NCBI GenBank assembly: GCA_913053875.1
Contig: CAJXGN010000021.1
Location: 1 to 38,601, forward strand
Origin: an uncultured Agromyces sp.
GTDB lineage: Bacteria; Actinomycetota; Actinomycetes; Actinomycetales; Microbacteriaceae
Direction of reading: 5' to 3'
Length of the DNA: 38,601 bases
Shown here: positions 7,619 to 16,371 of the stretch, piece after piece
Position numbering within the stretch: position 1 is the first letter of the stretch
How the letters are laid out: every line of letters starts with the position of its first letter
Made by a program: the position numbers and the translations under genes
The notes under the pieces: model-generated
Databases searched by the model: none
Told to the model about the DNA's origin: nothing
The model's input: only the letters and a program-made list of their open reading frames with translations

Positions 7619-8599
7619 TCAGGCCACGAACTTGCGCTGGCGATACTTGATCGGGAAGGGCTCGAGGGCGTGGCGCCAAACATGGGTGTACTTGCTCCAG
7701 GGACCGTTGACCGGGCCGTCGTAGATGACCTTCGGCTGGATGGCCGGGAGCCACGGACGGCTGGCCAGGCGATCCTTGACGATCTGGAAGCCTTCCGGGG
7801 AGGAAAACTCGAGGAGCCGCTGTTCGGTTTCCAGGACCGGCTTGGTCCGGGCGTTGACCGGGGTGGCGTCCCGCCGTTCCAGCACTTTCTGGGAACGGCA
7901 GGCCTCGAGTTGCGCCTTCATTTCAGCCTCTTCGGGCGTCGCGCCGGAACCGATACCGTAGGCAGCGACATAATTTTTAAGAGACAGGTGGCGAATTGCC
8001 AGGGCAATATGTCCGTTGAACGCGGGCTGATTGATGAAGACGATGGTGGCGTCCTCGCGGTTGATAATCCAGTGGTTGAGGGTACCGCCCCACCATGCAT
8101 CGATGGAGAAGTATTCAAAGGCTTCGGCAACGGCGGCGCGGCGGGCCTGTCCCGGGAAAACGCTCGGGAAGGCGGCCATGCCCTTGCTGCTCATGGAGTA
8201 GGGATATCCGTAGAGGACGGCGTCGGGACCGGAGCTGGTCTCGGTGAAGGCCCAGCGCTCAAGCGCTTCGGAAATGGCCTTGGCCCGGGCTTCCAGGCGG
8301 GTGCTGCCCACGCCGGAACCATCCGCGGAGTGGAACAGAGCCAGCTTCCTGCCCATGGGATGCCGGAGTTCCTCGCGAAGGGTGACGCGGCTGAGCTGCC
8401 ATTCCTGGCCCAGGTACTGGTCGCTGCCGTATTCGATCTGGTCCACCGGACCGCCTTCTTCAGCCACCAGCGCGTAACGGATCGGTGCCAGGTTAAGGAA
8501 GAACCGCTTGGCGAAGCGGGCTTTCTTGAGGAACCATTCCGGTGCTCCGCTGAGATCATAAGGTAGTGGGATTGAGCTTGTGTGTGAGAAGGTGGTCAT
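7619..8599 (-). CDS. YcaO-family protein (candidate peptide-backbone modifying enzyme)
   Basis: The 326-residue protein carries the YcaO sequence plan: ARAKAISEALERWAF (about residues 105-117, the ExxER nucleotide-binding motif), AVAEAFEYFSIDAWWGG (157-172), GIGSGATPEEAEMKAQLEAC (215-234), and a C-terminal PFP (314-316) reminiscent of the proline-rich tail of catalytic YcaO enzymes. Members use ATP to activate peptide backbone amides, making azolines, thioamides or amidines in RiPPs, or have roles unrelated to peptides. It lacks a fused E1-like domain, and no separate partner enzyme is present. The protein is shorter than the usual 400 or more residues, so catalysis is not assured. A small secreted peptide gene lies 63 bases upstream on the same strand; both starts have an AAAGG-type ribosome binding site. 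Confidence 0.72.
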   Translation of the reverse strand: MTTFSHTSSIPLPYDLSGAPEWFLKKARFAKRFFLNLAPIRYALVAEEGGPVDQIEYGSDQYLGQEWQLSRVTLREELRHPMGRKLALFHSADGSGVGSTRLEARAKAISEALERWAFTETSSGPDAVLYGYPYSMSSKGMAAFPSVFPGQARRAAVAEAFEYFSIDAWWGGTLNHWIINREDATIVFINQPAFNGHIALAIRHLSLKNYVAAYGIGSGATPEEAEMKAQLEACRSQKVLERRDATPVNARTKPVLETEQRLLEFSSPEGFQIVKDRLASRPWLPAIQPKVIYDGPVNGPWSKYTHVWRHALEPFPIKYRQRKFVA

Positions 8600-8662
8600 G
8601 GGTGCGCCTTTATTTTTTCTACTGTTTTTGCGTTAAATGTTTACTGTACGGAAATCTGTTTT

Positions 8663-8842
8663 TCAGCGGTTGTTCCTGCCATCGCCGACGATGCAGTAAA
8701 TACTCATCAGGATGGATCCGCTGTCTTTGGTGTTGAGATCCTTGATGACTTTCTTACTTACGGTTTCAGCTTGTGCATTGAGTCCGACTGAGGCTAAACA
8801 GATTGCCACTACGAGAATTAGAATGCGTTTGGTATGTTTCAT
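8663..8842 (-). CDS. Small secreted peptide, candidate substrate of the adjacent YcaO protein
   Basis: A 59-codon gene with a textbook signal peptide (MKHTKRILILVVAICLASVG, then LNAQA as cleavage site) and a 34-residue mature part. The mature part has a lysine-rich N-terminal half (ETVSKKVIKDLNTKD) and a C-terminal half SGSILMSIYCIVGDGRNNR with one Cys and several Ser/Gly. AAAGGG lies 6 bases before the ATG. It sits immediately upstream of the YcaO gene in the same direction. That order suggests a precursor peptide, but a Sec leader on a YcaO substrate would be unusual, and it may instead be a secreted signalling peptide or an unrelated small exported protein. The plus strand here also reads through in one frame, but that reading only extends the divergent gene beyond its own signal peptide. 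I do not recognise a family. Confidence 0.55.
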   Translation of the reverse strand: MKHTKRILILVVAICLASVGLNAQAETVSKKVIKDLNTKDSGSILMSIYCIVGDGRNNR

Positions 8843-8861
8843 AGGACGCCCTTTTTACAAT

Positions 8862-10595
8862 ATGTTGAAAATTCTGTCTCCAGCATTGTTTCCACAGTTC
8901 TTATTTCTCGTTGGATTAAATTTTATCAACGTGGCCCTCGCGACCGCTCCACCAAAGGGATTGATGAGCCGGTTCGCGGAGCGGGTCGACGGCGTTCCCC
9001 CCTACGAATTTTACGATGTTGTAAAAGTCGACGACACGCTGTGGCTGGCCGGGGACGCCTTGTACCGGAAAGATGAGAACGAATTTTCCGAAGTCCTCTC
9101 CGGGGACCGGATCTCCGCCCTTGAGTTGGATCCCGACGGCCGCACGCTGTGGTATGCCGCTTCCAACAAGATCGGATACCTGAACGTCGAGACCGGGGAA
9201 GGAGGGGACGTCCCCATCGAAACCGACTTCATCTGGTCGATCGTCTACCGCCTGGGCAAGCTGTGGTATTTCGGGTCGCGAGGATTCGGCTGGATCGACA
9301 CGGAAGAGCTCGAGCAGGGCGACTACTGGGAGGAGACCTTTTCCCCCCGTCCGCAGGTGATGTCGGGAGGCCCGCAACAAAACCGGATCTTCGTCAGCAG
9401 CGAAAAAGGGCTGTGGGAGATCACCGCCAGCGGCCGGCACCTGAAAGTATCCAGCGACCACTTCGGGGGGCTGTTTGTCTCCTGGATGGAACCGGACGCG
9501 GATGGCTACTGGCTGGGCACGGCGGATCACTTGTACCGGTGGAGCGGCATTGCCGGGGACCTGCCGGTCCGCGTGGAATCCGACTTTTTCGATTACTTCA
9601 GCGGAGGGACCAACAATTCCTGTGAGTTCGAGGACAGCATCGCCGTGGTGGACTATCCCTACGGGGTGGTTGTGATCGACCGGGTCTCGGGGATGCTCAG
9701 CAGTTACGTGCCGGCCGACCAGCACCTCGGCATCGGGGATGTCTACAAGGTGGAAAAGGTCTCCAACGACGAGTTCTACATGCTGGGGGTCACGGGCCTG
9801 GCCAGGGTCGAGGTTCCCAGTGAAACACGGTACTTGTCGGCCAAGCGGGCCTTCGGGGAGGAAGACTTCCGGAGGGCCGTGGCGACCGAGGATGGCGCCA
9901 TCCTGTTTCTGGATACCGACTGGCTGCGCCTGACGCCCGAGGGATACACGGCCGGCACCCTTGACTACTCGGTGAACTGGGTCGGAACGGATCCCTCCGG
10001 GAATCCCATATCCGGATTTGCCTACATCTACCAGGATTTCAAGGACGGGGCCTGGACCTCCCGGGAATTGCCGGTTCCCGTTTCCGACCTCAAGTGGGGG
10101 GCCAAGCGGGCTTACGCGGTCGGCCCGGACGGGGTCTACATGGCCGAGGATGGAATGGAGTTCCGGCAGATTTATCCGGACACCCGGAGGCTGAGGCTGG
10201 TCGGGGAATACGGCGCCGCCCTGTACCTGCTGAGGGGTGAACGGGAACTGATCAAGCTGGAGGAAAAGCGGCAGTCCTGGGCCGCGACCCCCATTGACCT
10301 CGACATGGACATGGATGTCCATGCCTTCGGGGTGGGGGAATCGGGGGTCTGGCTGGCGACGGGTGAGATCCTGTACCGGGTGGTGGGGAATGAAGTGATC
10401 GAGTATCCCTGCGCCGCCGGCTGGCAGGTCAACGCCATCAGCACTTTCCGGAACCAGACGGATTTCCTGTATTACAATCCGGCCGGCCATCAGGTCGCCA
10501 TCGGCCTTTTCGACGGCAAGGACTTGAGGATGCTATCGATTCCCTACCTGCATCGGCTCGGGGAGCCGCTCAGCCTGGTCAGCAACCTCAGCCGG
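8862..10595 (+). CDS. Exported beta-propeller sensor-like protein, 3' end lost at a join
   Basis: From ATG 8862 the product has a signal peptide (MLKILSPALFPQFLFLVGLN, cleavage near ALA-TA). About 540 residues of repeated WLAGDALYR / LWYAASNKIGYLN / LWYFGSRGFGWID / YWLGTADHLYRW / GVWLATGEILYRV units follow, each with the W-x-A/G-T/S pattern of two-component regulator propellers (Reg_prop type). In Opitutales such propellers are often the periplasmic sensing half of histidine kinases or DNA-binding regulators; here the C-terminal half is missing. An earlier in-frame ATG at 8712 is rejected because it overlaps the opposite-strand peptide gene and precedes this signal peptide. No good ribosome binding site is visible. 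The reading frame runs on, in frame, into an actinobacterial aldolase at about 10,596. Confidence 0.72.
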
Positions 10596-11141
<546 letters not shown>

Positions 11142-11146
11142 GCCGG

Positions 11147-11800
11147 ATGCCGCAGGCAGACCCGTCGCGCGAGGGCGGTGCGGCACCCGGCGACGGGTCC
11201 ACGCCGCCCCCGCCGCCTCCGGCGCCGCCCGCCGACCAGGCTCCGCAGGCGCCCGACCCGCGCCCGAAGCCGAAGTACGGCGAGTACGCGCCCGAGGGCT
11301 GGAGCTGGCAGCCGCCGGAGCAGTCCACGCACGACGACCCGCCGACGCAGCAGGCGGCCCCGCCGCCACCCGCCCCGCAGGCGGGTGCGGACGGCGCGCC
11401 CGCACCGGAGCGCCGTGAGCGCGCGTGGGACCGACCGGTCGCGCTCGGCCTGCTCGTGTTCGGCATCATCGGCGCCTCGCTCGCCGTGTCGATCCAGCAG
11501 ACCCTGCCCGACGCGATGTCGCTGCTGCACACGCAGGAGGGGCTCGCCGACTACGTGGAGGCCGAGGCCGTCGCGGGCATCCTCACGACCGGCATGTGGG
11601 CGCAGATCCTGCTCTGGATCCTGACCGCGGCCACCACGATCCTGCGCCTCGTGCGTCGGCGCCTGGCATTCTGGGTGCCGCTCGTCGGCGGCGTGCTGTC
11701 GTTCCTCATCATGTTCGGCGTGATCTGGGCGGTGCTCGTGACCGACCCGGTGCTCGTCGAGCACTTCGGCACGGTCGGCACCGCCGGCATCGGCGGCTGA
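11147..11800 (+). CDS. DUF6264 family membrane protein
   Basis: The 217-residue protein has a long proline- and alanine-rich cytoplasmic N-terminus containing KYGEYAPEGWSWQPPEQ, the hallmark of the DUF6264 family of Microbacteriaceae. Three to four membrane helices follow from about residue 97 (VALGLLVFGIIGASLAV, ILTTGMWAQILLWILTA, FWVPLVGGVLSFLIMFGVIW). The function is unknown. It begins 5 bases after the aldolase stop, so it is co-transcribed with fba. It ends at a strong hairpin shared with the convergent ABC exporter gene. Confidence 0.8.
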   Translation: MPQADPSREGGAAPGDGSTPPPPPPAPPADQAPQAPDPRPKPKYGEYAPEGWSWQPPEQSTHDDPPTQQAAPPPPAPQAGADGAPAPERRERAWDRPVALGLLVFGIIGASLAVSIQQTLPDAMSLLHTQEGLADYVEAEAVAGILTTGMWAQILLWILTAATTILRLVRRRLAFWVPLVGGVLSFLIMFGVIWAVLVTDPVLVEHFGTVGTAGIGG

Positions 11801-11833
11801 GCGGCAGCACCCGAGCCCGCCGCCGCAACGCGA

Positions 11834-11865
11834 ACGACGCCCCCGCCGGAAGGCGGGGGCGTCGT
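11834..11865. terminator. Bidirectional hairpin between convergent genes
   Basis: A perfect 14-base stem (ACGACGCCCCCGCC and its complement) with a GGAA loop lies between the DUF6264 gene and the convergent ABC gene. There is no T-run, as is usual in high-GC actinobacteria. The same stem recurs at 27,713-27,745. Confidence 0.8.
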
Positions 11866-11884
11866 CGTCTGCGCCGGTCGCGCG

Positions 11885-13888
11885 CTACGGTCGCTGCGCG
11901 GCCACGAGCTCGGCGTCGCCCTCGGGGTCGTCCGGCTCGATCGGTGCGGCGAACTGCGCCTCGTAGAGCCGGGCGTAGGCGCCCTCGGCGGCGATGAGCT
12001 CGGCGTGGGTGCCCTGCTCGACGATCGAGCCGTGCTCCATCACGATGATCGTGTCGGCGTCGCGGATCGTCGAGAGCCGGTGCGCGATGACGAAGCTCGT
12101 GCGGTCCTTGCGCAGCGCGCTCATCGCGTGCTGCACGAGCAGCTCGGTGCGCGTGTCGACCGAGCTGGTGGCCTCGTCGAGGATGAGCACGCTCGGCTGC
12201 GCGAGGAACGCGCGCGCGATCGTGAGCAGCTGCTTCTCGCCGGCCGACAGGTTCGACGCCTCGTCGTCGAGCACCGTGTCGTAGCCGTCGGGCAGCGCGT
12301 GCACGAACCGGTCGACGTACGTGGCACGGGCCGCGTCGAGGATCTCCTCCTCGGTGGCGCCCGGACGGCCGTAGGCGATGTTGTCGCGGATCGTGCCCGC
12401 GAACAGCCACGTGTCCTGCAGCACCATGCCCATGCGGGCACGGAGGTCGTCCCGTCGCATCCGGGTGATGTCGACGCCGTCGAGCGTGATGCGGCCCGAG
12501 TCGAGCTCGTAGAAGCGCATGATGAGGTTCACGAGCGTGGTCTTGCCCGCGCCGGTGGGGCCGACGATCGCGATCGTGTGCCCGGGTTCGGCCACGAGCG
12601 AGAGCCCGTCGATGAGCGGCGTGTCGGCCTCGTAGCGGAACGAGACGTCCTCGAACGCGAGGCGTCCGGTGCGCTCCTCGGGCTCCTCGCCCTCCTCCGC
12701 GTCGGGCGACTGCTCGTCGGCGTCGAGCAGCTCGAACACGCGCTCGGCGCTCGCGACGCCCGACTGGAGCAGGTTGACCATCGAGCCGATCGTGGTGAGC
12801 GGCTGCGTGAACTGGCGCGAGTACTGGATGAACGCCTGCACGTCGCCCAGTCGCATCGCGCCGTTCGCGACGAGCAGCCCGCCGACCACGGCGATCGCCA
12901 CGTAGACCAGGTTCCCGATGAACATCATCGCGGGCATGATGATGCCCGAGAAGAACTGGGCGCCGAAGCTCGCCTCGTACAGCTTCTCGTTGGTGCCGTG
13001 GAAGTCGCGCTCGACCTCCTTGCTGCGACCGAACACCTTCACGAGCGCGTGGCCCGTGAAGGCCTCCTCGACCTGGGCGTTCAGCTCGCCGGTGTGCTTC
13101 CACTGCGCCACGAACCGCTTCTGCGACCGCTTCGCGATGAACGCGGTGACCACGAACGTCAGCGGGATCGTCACGAGCGCGATCACCGCGAGCAGCGGCG
13201 AGATCACGAACATCATCGCGATGACGCCGATCACGGTGAGGATCGACGTGAGCAGTTGGCTCAGCGTCTGCTGCAGGCTCTGCGAGATGTTGTCGATGTC
13301 GTTGGTCACGCGCGAGAGCAGTTCGCCGCGCTGCATCTTGTCGAAGTACGACAGCGGCAGGCGGTGCAGCTTCGTCTCGACGTCCTCCCGCAGGCGGTAG
13401 ACGGTGCGCTGCGTGATGCCGTTCAGCACGAGGCCCTGCAGCCACGCGAACACCGACGCGAACACGTACAGCCCGAGCACGAGCAGCAGCACCTGCGAGA
13501 GCAGGCCGAAGTCGATGCCCTGGCCGGGCGTGAGGTTCATGGCCGAGAGCATCTCGGCCTGCTGGGTGTCGCCGGATGCCTCGAGGCCGGCGATCACCTC
13601 CTCCTGCGTCGTGCCCTCGGGCAGGCCCGCCGAGATCGCGCCCTCGAAGACGATGTTCGTCGCCTCGCCGAGCGCCTTCGGGCCGAGCACCGTGAGCGTG
13701 ACGCTCACCACGCCGAGCAGGATGACGCCGATGACGGCCCACCGCTCGGGCTTCAGGCGCCCGATGAGGCGCTTGGCCGACGGGCCGAAGTGCATCGACT
13801 TCTCGACCGGCATGGCCATGCCCGCGGCGGGCCCGCCGTGCTGGGGGCCGCGCTGCGGCTGCGGCCGGTTCGGGGTGCGCTCGCTCAT
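11885..13888 (-). CDS. ABC exporter half-transporter with canonical ATP site
   Basis: The 667-residue protein has an N-terminal membrane domain with about six helices (residues about 35-360) and a C-terminal ATPase with Walker A GPTGAGKT, signature NLSAGEKQ (a variant of LSGGQ), Walker B VLILDEATSSVD with the catalytic Glu, and the switch AHRLST. A variable 70-residue periplasmic-type loop sits between the first two helices. Together with the gene directly upstream it forms a heterodimeric drug or lipid exporter. Its ATG overlaps the stop of that gene (ATGA at 13,885-13,888), giving translational coupling. The TetR gene upstream probably controls both. The substrate is unknown. Confidence 0.9.
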   Translation of the reverse strand: MSERTPNRPQPQRGPQHGGPAAGMAMPVEKSMHFGPSAKRLIGRLKPERWAVIGVILLGVVSVTLTVLGPKALGEATNIVFEGAISAGLPEGTTQEEVIAGLEASGDTQQAEMLSAMNLTPGQGIDFGLLSQVLLLVLGLYVFASVFAWLQGLVLNGITQRTVYRLREDVETKLHRLPLSYFDKMQRGELLSRVTNDIDNISQSLQQTLSQLLTSILTVIGVIAMMFVISPLLAVIALVTIPLTFVVTAFIAKRSQKRFVAQWKHTGELNAQVEEAFTGHALVKVFGRSKEVERDFHGTNEKLYEASFGAQFFSGIIMPAMMFIGNLVYVAIAVVGGLLVANGAMRLGDVQAFIQYSRQFTQPLTTIGSMVNLLQSGVASAERVFELLDADEQSPDAEEGEEPEERTGRLAFEDVSFRYEADTPLIDGLSLVAEPGHTIAIVGPTGAGKTTLVNLIMRFYELDSGRITLDGVDITRMRRDDLRARMGMVLQDTWLFAGTIRDNIAYGRPGATEEEILDAARATYVDRFVHALPDGYDTVLDDEASNLSAGEKQLLTIARAFLAQPSVLILDEATSSVDTRTELLVQHAMSALRKDRTSFVIAHRLSTIRDADTIIVMEHGSIVEQGTHAELIAAEGAYARLYEAQFAAPIEPDDPEGDAELVAAQRP

Positions 13889-15618
13889 GCCGCGTCCTCC
13901 GCGCTCAGCTGGCTCTCGACGATCTCGGCGTACGTCGCCGAGGTCTCGAGCAGTTCGTCGTGGGTGCCGCGGGCGACGATGCGTCCCGCGTCGAGCACCA
14001 GGATCTGGTCGGCGTCGACGATGGTCGACACGCGCTGCGCGACCACGATGCGGGTCGTGTCGCCGGCCGCCCGCTCGAGCGCGGTGCGCAGCCGGGCATC
14101 CGTCGCCGTGTCGAGCGCCGAGAACGAATCGTCGAACAGCAGGATGGGTGGTTGCTTGAGCAGCGCCCGCGCGATCGAGAGCCGCTGGCGCTGGCCGCCC
14201 GACACGTTCGTGCCACCCTGCGCGATGGGGGTGTCGAGGCCCTCGCTCATGGCCGAGACGAAGTCGGATGCCTGGGCGACGCGCAGCGCCTCCCAGACCT
14301 CGTCGTCCGTGGCATCCGGGTCGCCGTACCGCACCGTCGAGCCGACCGTGCCCGCGAACAGGTACGCCTTCTGCGGGATGAGCCCGAGCTGGGCGTTGCG
14401 CACCTCGGGGTCGAGCTCGCGCACGTCGACGCCGCCGACGAGCACGCGACCACCGGTCGCGTCGAACAGGCGCGGGATGAGATTCAGCAGCGTGGTCTTG
14501 CCGGCGCCCGTGCTGCCGATGATCGCGGTGACCTCGCCGGGGCGGGCCGTGAAGCTGAGGTCGTGCAGCACCGGCTGCTCGGCGCCCGGGTAGGCGAACT
14601 CGACGTGGTCGAACTCGACCGTGCCGGGGGCGGTCAGCCGGGTGATCGCGTCGGTGGGCTCGACCACGCTCGTGTCGGTCAGCAGCACCTCCTGGATGCG
14701 GCCGCCAGAGACAGCGGCGCGCGGCAGGATCACGGCGATGAACGTGGTCATCATGACCGCCATCAGGATCTGGATGAGGTACGTGAGGAACGCCGTCAGC
14801 GCGCCGATCTGCATCGAGCCGTCCTCGATGAGGAACGCGCCGAACCACAGCACGGCGACGCTCGAGACGTTCAGCACGCCCATCGCGACCGGGAAGACGA
14901 GGGCGAACAGGCGTCCGGCACGGAGCGCCGTGTCGGTCAGCTCCGCGTTCGCGGTCGCGAAGCGACGGGTCTCGACCGGCTCGCGCACGAATGCGCGGAT
15001 GACGCGGATGCCCGTGAGCTGCTCGCGCAGCACGCGGTTGACGGTGTCGATGCGGGCCTGCATCTTCTCGAACTGCGGCACCATGCGGATGACGATGGCG
15101 CCGATGGCGATGAGCAGCACGGGCACGGCGACGGCCATGATCCAGGAGAGCTGGAGGTCCTGCCCCATGGCCATGATCACGCCGCCGATCGCGAGGATGG
15201 GGGCCGAGACGAGCAGGGTGCACGACATGAGCACGAGCATCTGCACCTGCTGCACGTCGTTGGTCGAGCGCGTGATGAGGCTCGGCGCGCCGAAGCGCGA
15301 CACCTCCTGCTCGCTGAACACGCCGACGCGCGAGAACACGGCGGTGCGCAGGTCGCGGCCGACGCTCATCGAGACCTTCGCGGCGAAGTAGACGGCGACG
15401 ATCGCGCAGGCGATCTGCGCGAGGGTGATGGCGAGCATGAACCCGCCCGTCGACAGGATGTACGCGGTGTCGCCGGCGGCGACGCCGTTGTCGATGATGT
15501 CGGCGTTCAGGGCCGGCAGCAGCAGGGTGAGGATCGACTGGATCAGCTGGAACACCACGACTGCGGCGAGCAGCGGCCAGTGCGGCCTCAGGTACTTGGT
15601 GAGGAGTTTCCAGAGCAC
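13885..15618 (-). CDS. ABC exporter half-transporter with degenerate ATP site
   Basis: This 577-residue partner half-transporter begins with GTG at 15,616-15,618 (AGAAGG 8 bases upstream; MLWKLLTKYLRPHWP). It has six helices, then Walker A GSTGAGKT, signature VSGGQRQ, and Walker B ILLFDDSFSALD in which Asp replaces the catalytic Glu. It has VAQRVST with Gln in place of the switch His. This pattern of one degenerate and one canonical site is known from heterodimeric exporters such as BmrC/BmrD and TM287/288. It is first in the exporter pair and is preceded by the TetR gene 35 bases upstream. Confidence 0.9.
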   Translation of the reverse strand: MLWKLLTKYLRPHWPLLAAVVVFQLIQSILTLLLPALNADIIDNGVAAGDTAYILSTGGFMLAITLAQIACAIVAVYFAAKVSMSVGRDLRTAVFSRVGVFSEQEVSRFGAPSLITRSTNDVQQVQMLVLMSCTLLVSAPILAIGGVIMAMGQDLQLSWIMAVAVPVLLIAIGAIVIRMVPQFEKMQARIDTVNRVLREQLTGIRVIRAFVREPVETRRFATANAELTDTALRAGRLFALVFPVAMGVLNVSSVAVLWFGAFLIEDGSMQIGALTAFLTYLIQILMAVMMTTFIAVILPRAAVSGGRIQEVLLTDTSVVEPTDAITRLTAPGTVEFDHVEFAYPGAEQPVLHDLSFTARPGEVTAIIGSTGAGKTTLLNLIPRLFDATGGRVLVGGVDVRELDPEVRNAQLGLIPQKAYLFAGTVGSTVRYGDPDATDDEVWEALRVAQASDFVSAMSEGLDTPIAQGGTNVSGGQRQRLSIARALLKQPPILLFDDSFSALDTATDARLRTALERAAGDTTRIVVAQRVSTIVDADQILVLDAGRIVARGTHDELLETSATYAEIVESQLSAEDAA

Positions 15619-15653
15619 GCGATGTGCCTTCTTCCGTTGGTGCGAGTGGTGCG

Positions 15654-16244
15654 TCAGGGGTGATCGAGCGGATGCCCCGAGGCGATGCCGTTCGTGATGA
15701 GGTCGACGAGTTCGTCGGTGTCGAGTCCGATCGACTCGCCGAAGGCGGGCACCGAGGAGGCGAACGCGACCAGGCGCAGGTACCGGGCGACCTGGCTGGG
15801 CGTCGCGCTCAGTCGCTCGGCGTCGGCGGCGAGCAGGTCGGCGATGATCGACTCGTAGATGTCGTTGTGGTGGTGGTGGTCGCGGTGCGGCGGCGTTCGG
15901 GTGCCGAGCGCGGACATGACGCCGATGATGCCGCGGAAGCGCTCGCGGAGGTGCACGAGCACCCGCTCGACCTTCCACTCGAGCGGCCGGCTCGCGTCGA
16001 TCTCTCGCAACTGCCGCCGCAGGGGCTCGGGGTCGAGGTAGCGGGTGACGGCCGCGTCGATGATCGCGTCCTTGTCGTCGAACGCGCGGAAGAGCGTGCC
16101 CTCCGCGACGCACGCCGCCTCGGCGATCTGGCGGGTGCTGACGTCGCGGCCGTGCGCGATGAGCAGCGGTACGACGGCGTCGGCGATCGCCGCGCGGCGG
16201 TCCTCCGGGGAGAGCGGCCGCGCCCGTTCGGTGCGCGTTGCCAT
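15654..16244 (-). CDS. TetR-family regulator of the ABC exporter
   Basis: The 196-residue protein has an N-terminal TetR DNA-binding domain (VSTRQIAEAACVAEGTLFRAFDDKD at about residues 35-59) and a helical ligand domain. A His cluster HRDHHHH at residues 120-126 is unusual and might bind metal or be a flexible loop. It lies directly upstream of the two exporter genes on the same strand. A perfect 16-base palindrome is found 15 bases upstream of its start, so autoregulation and control of the exporter operon by ligand release are likely (inference). The ATG at 16,242-16,244 gives the conventional short N-terminal arm. Confidence 0.88.
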   Translation of the reverse strand: MATRTERARPLSPEDRRAAIADAVVPLLIAHGRDVSTRQIAEAACVAEGTLFRAFDDKDAIIDAAVTRYLDPEPLRRQLREIDASRPLEWKVERVLVHLRERFRGIIGVMSALGTRTPPHRDHHHHNDIYESIIADLLAADAERLSATPSQVARYLRLVAFASSVPAFGESIGLDTDELVDLITNGIASGHPLDHP

Positions 16245-16259
16245 GCGGCGACTCTAGGC

Positions 16260-16275
16260 GAGTGAGCGCTCACTC
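16260..16275. promoter_or_regulatory. TetR operator palindrome
   Basis: GAGTGAGCGCTCACTC is a perfect 16-base palindrome 15 bases upstream of the tetR start, a typical length and position for a TetR dimer site controlling the tetR-ABC operon. Confidence 0.8.
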
Positions 16276-16293
16276 ACAAGCATCCGACACCAC

Positions 16294-16348
16294 GACCCGT
16301 CAAAAGGGTGCGTTCTCAGCGCTGGGAGTGCACTTTATTGACGGGTCT
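16294..16348. repeat. 55-base palindromic intergenic repeat, copy A
   Basis: Terminal inverted ends GACCCGTCAA and TTGACGGGTC enclose a less conserved 35-base middle containing GAGTGCA. Two further copies of the same length lie at 31,624-31,678 and 31,707-31,761. This copy is between the 3' end of ispH and the tetR operator. Confidence 0.8.
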
Positions 16349-16371
16349 GGAAAGAGACCGCAGCGAACGGG

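Noticed and set aside
12005..14593. An 862-codon plus-strand frame opposite the ABC genes
   Set aside because: It is a repetitive R/H/E/D-rich translation of the complementary strand of two textbook ABC transporters.
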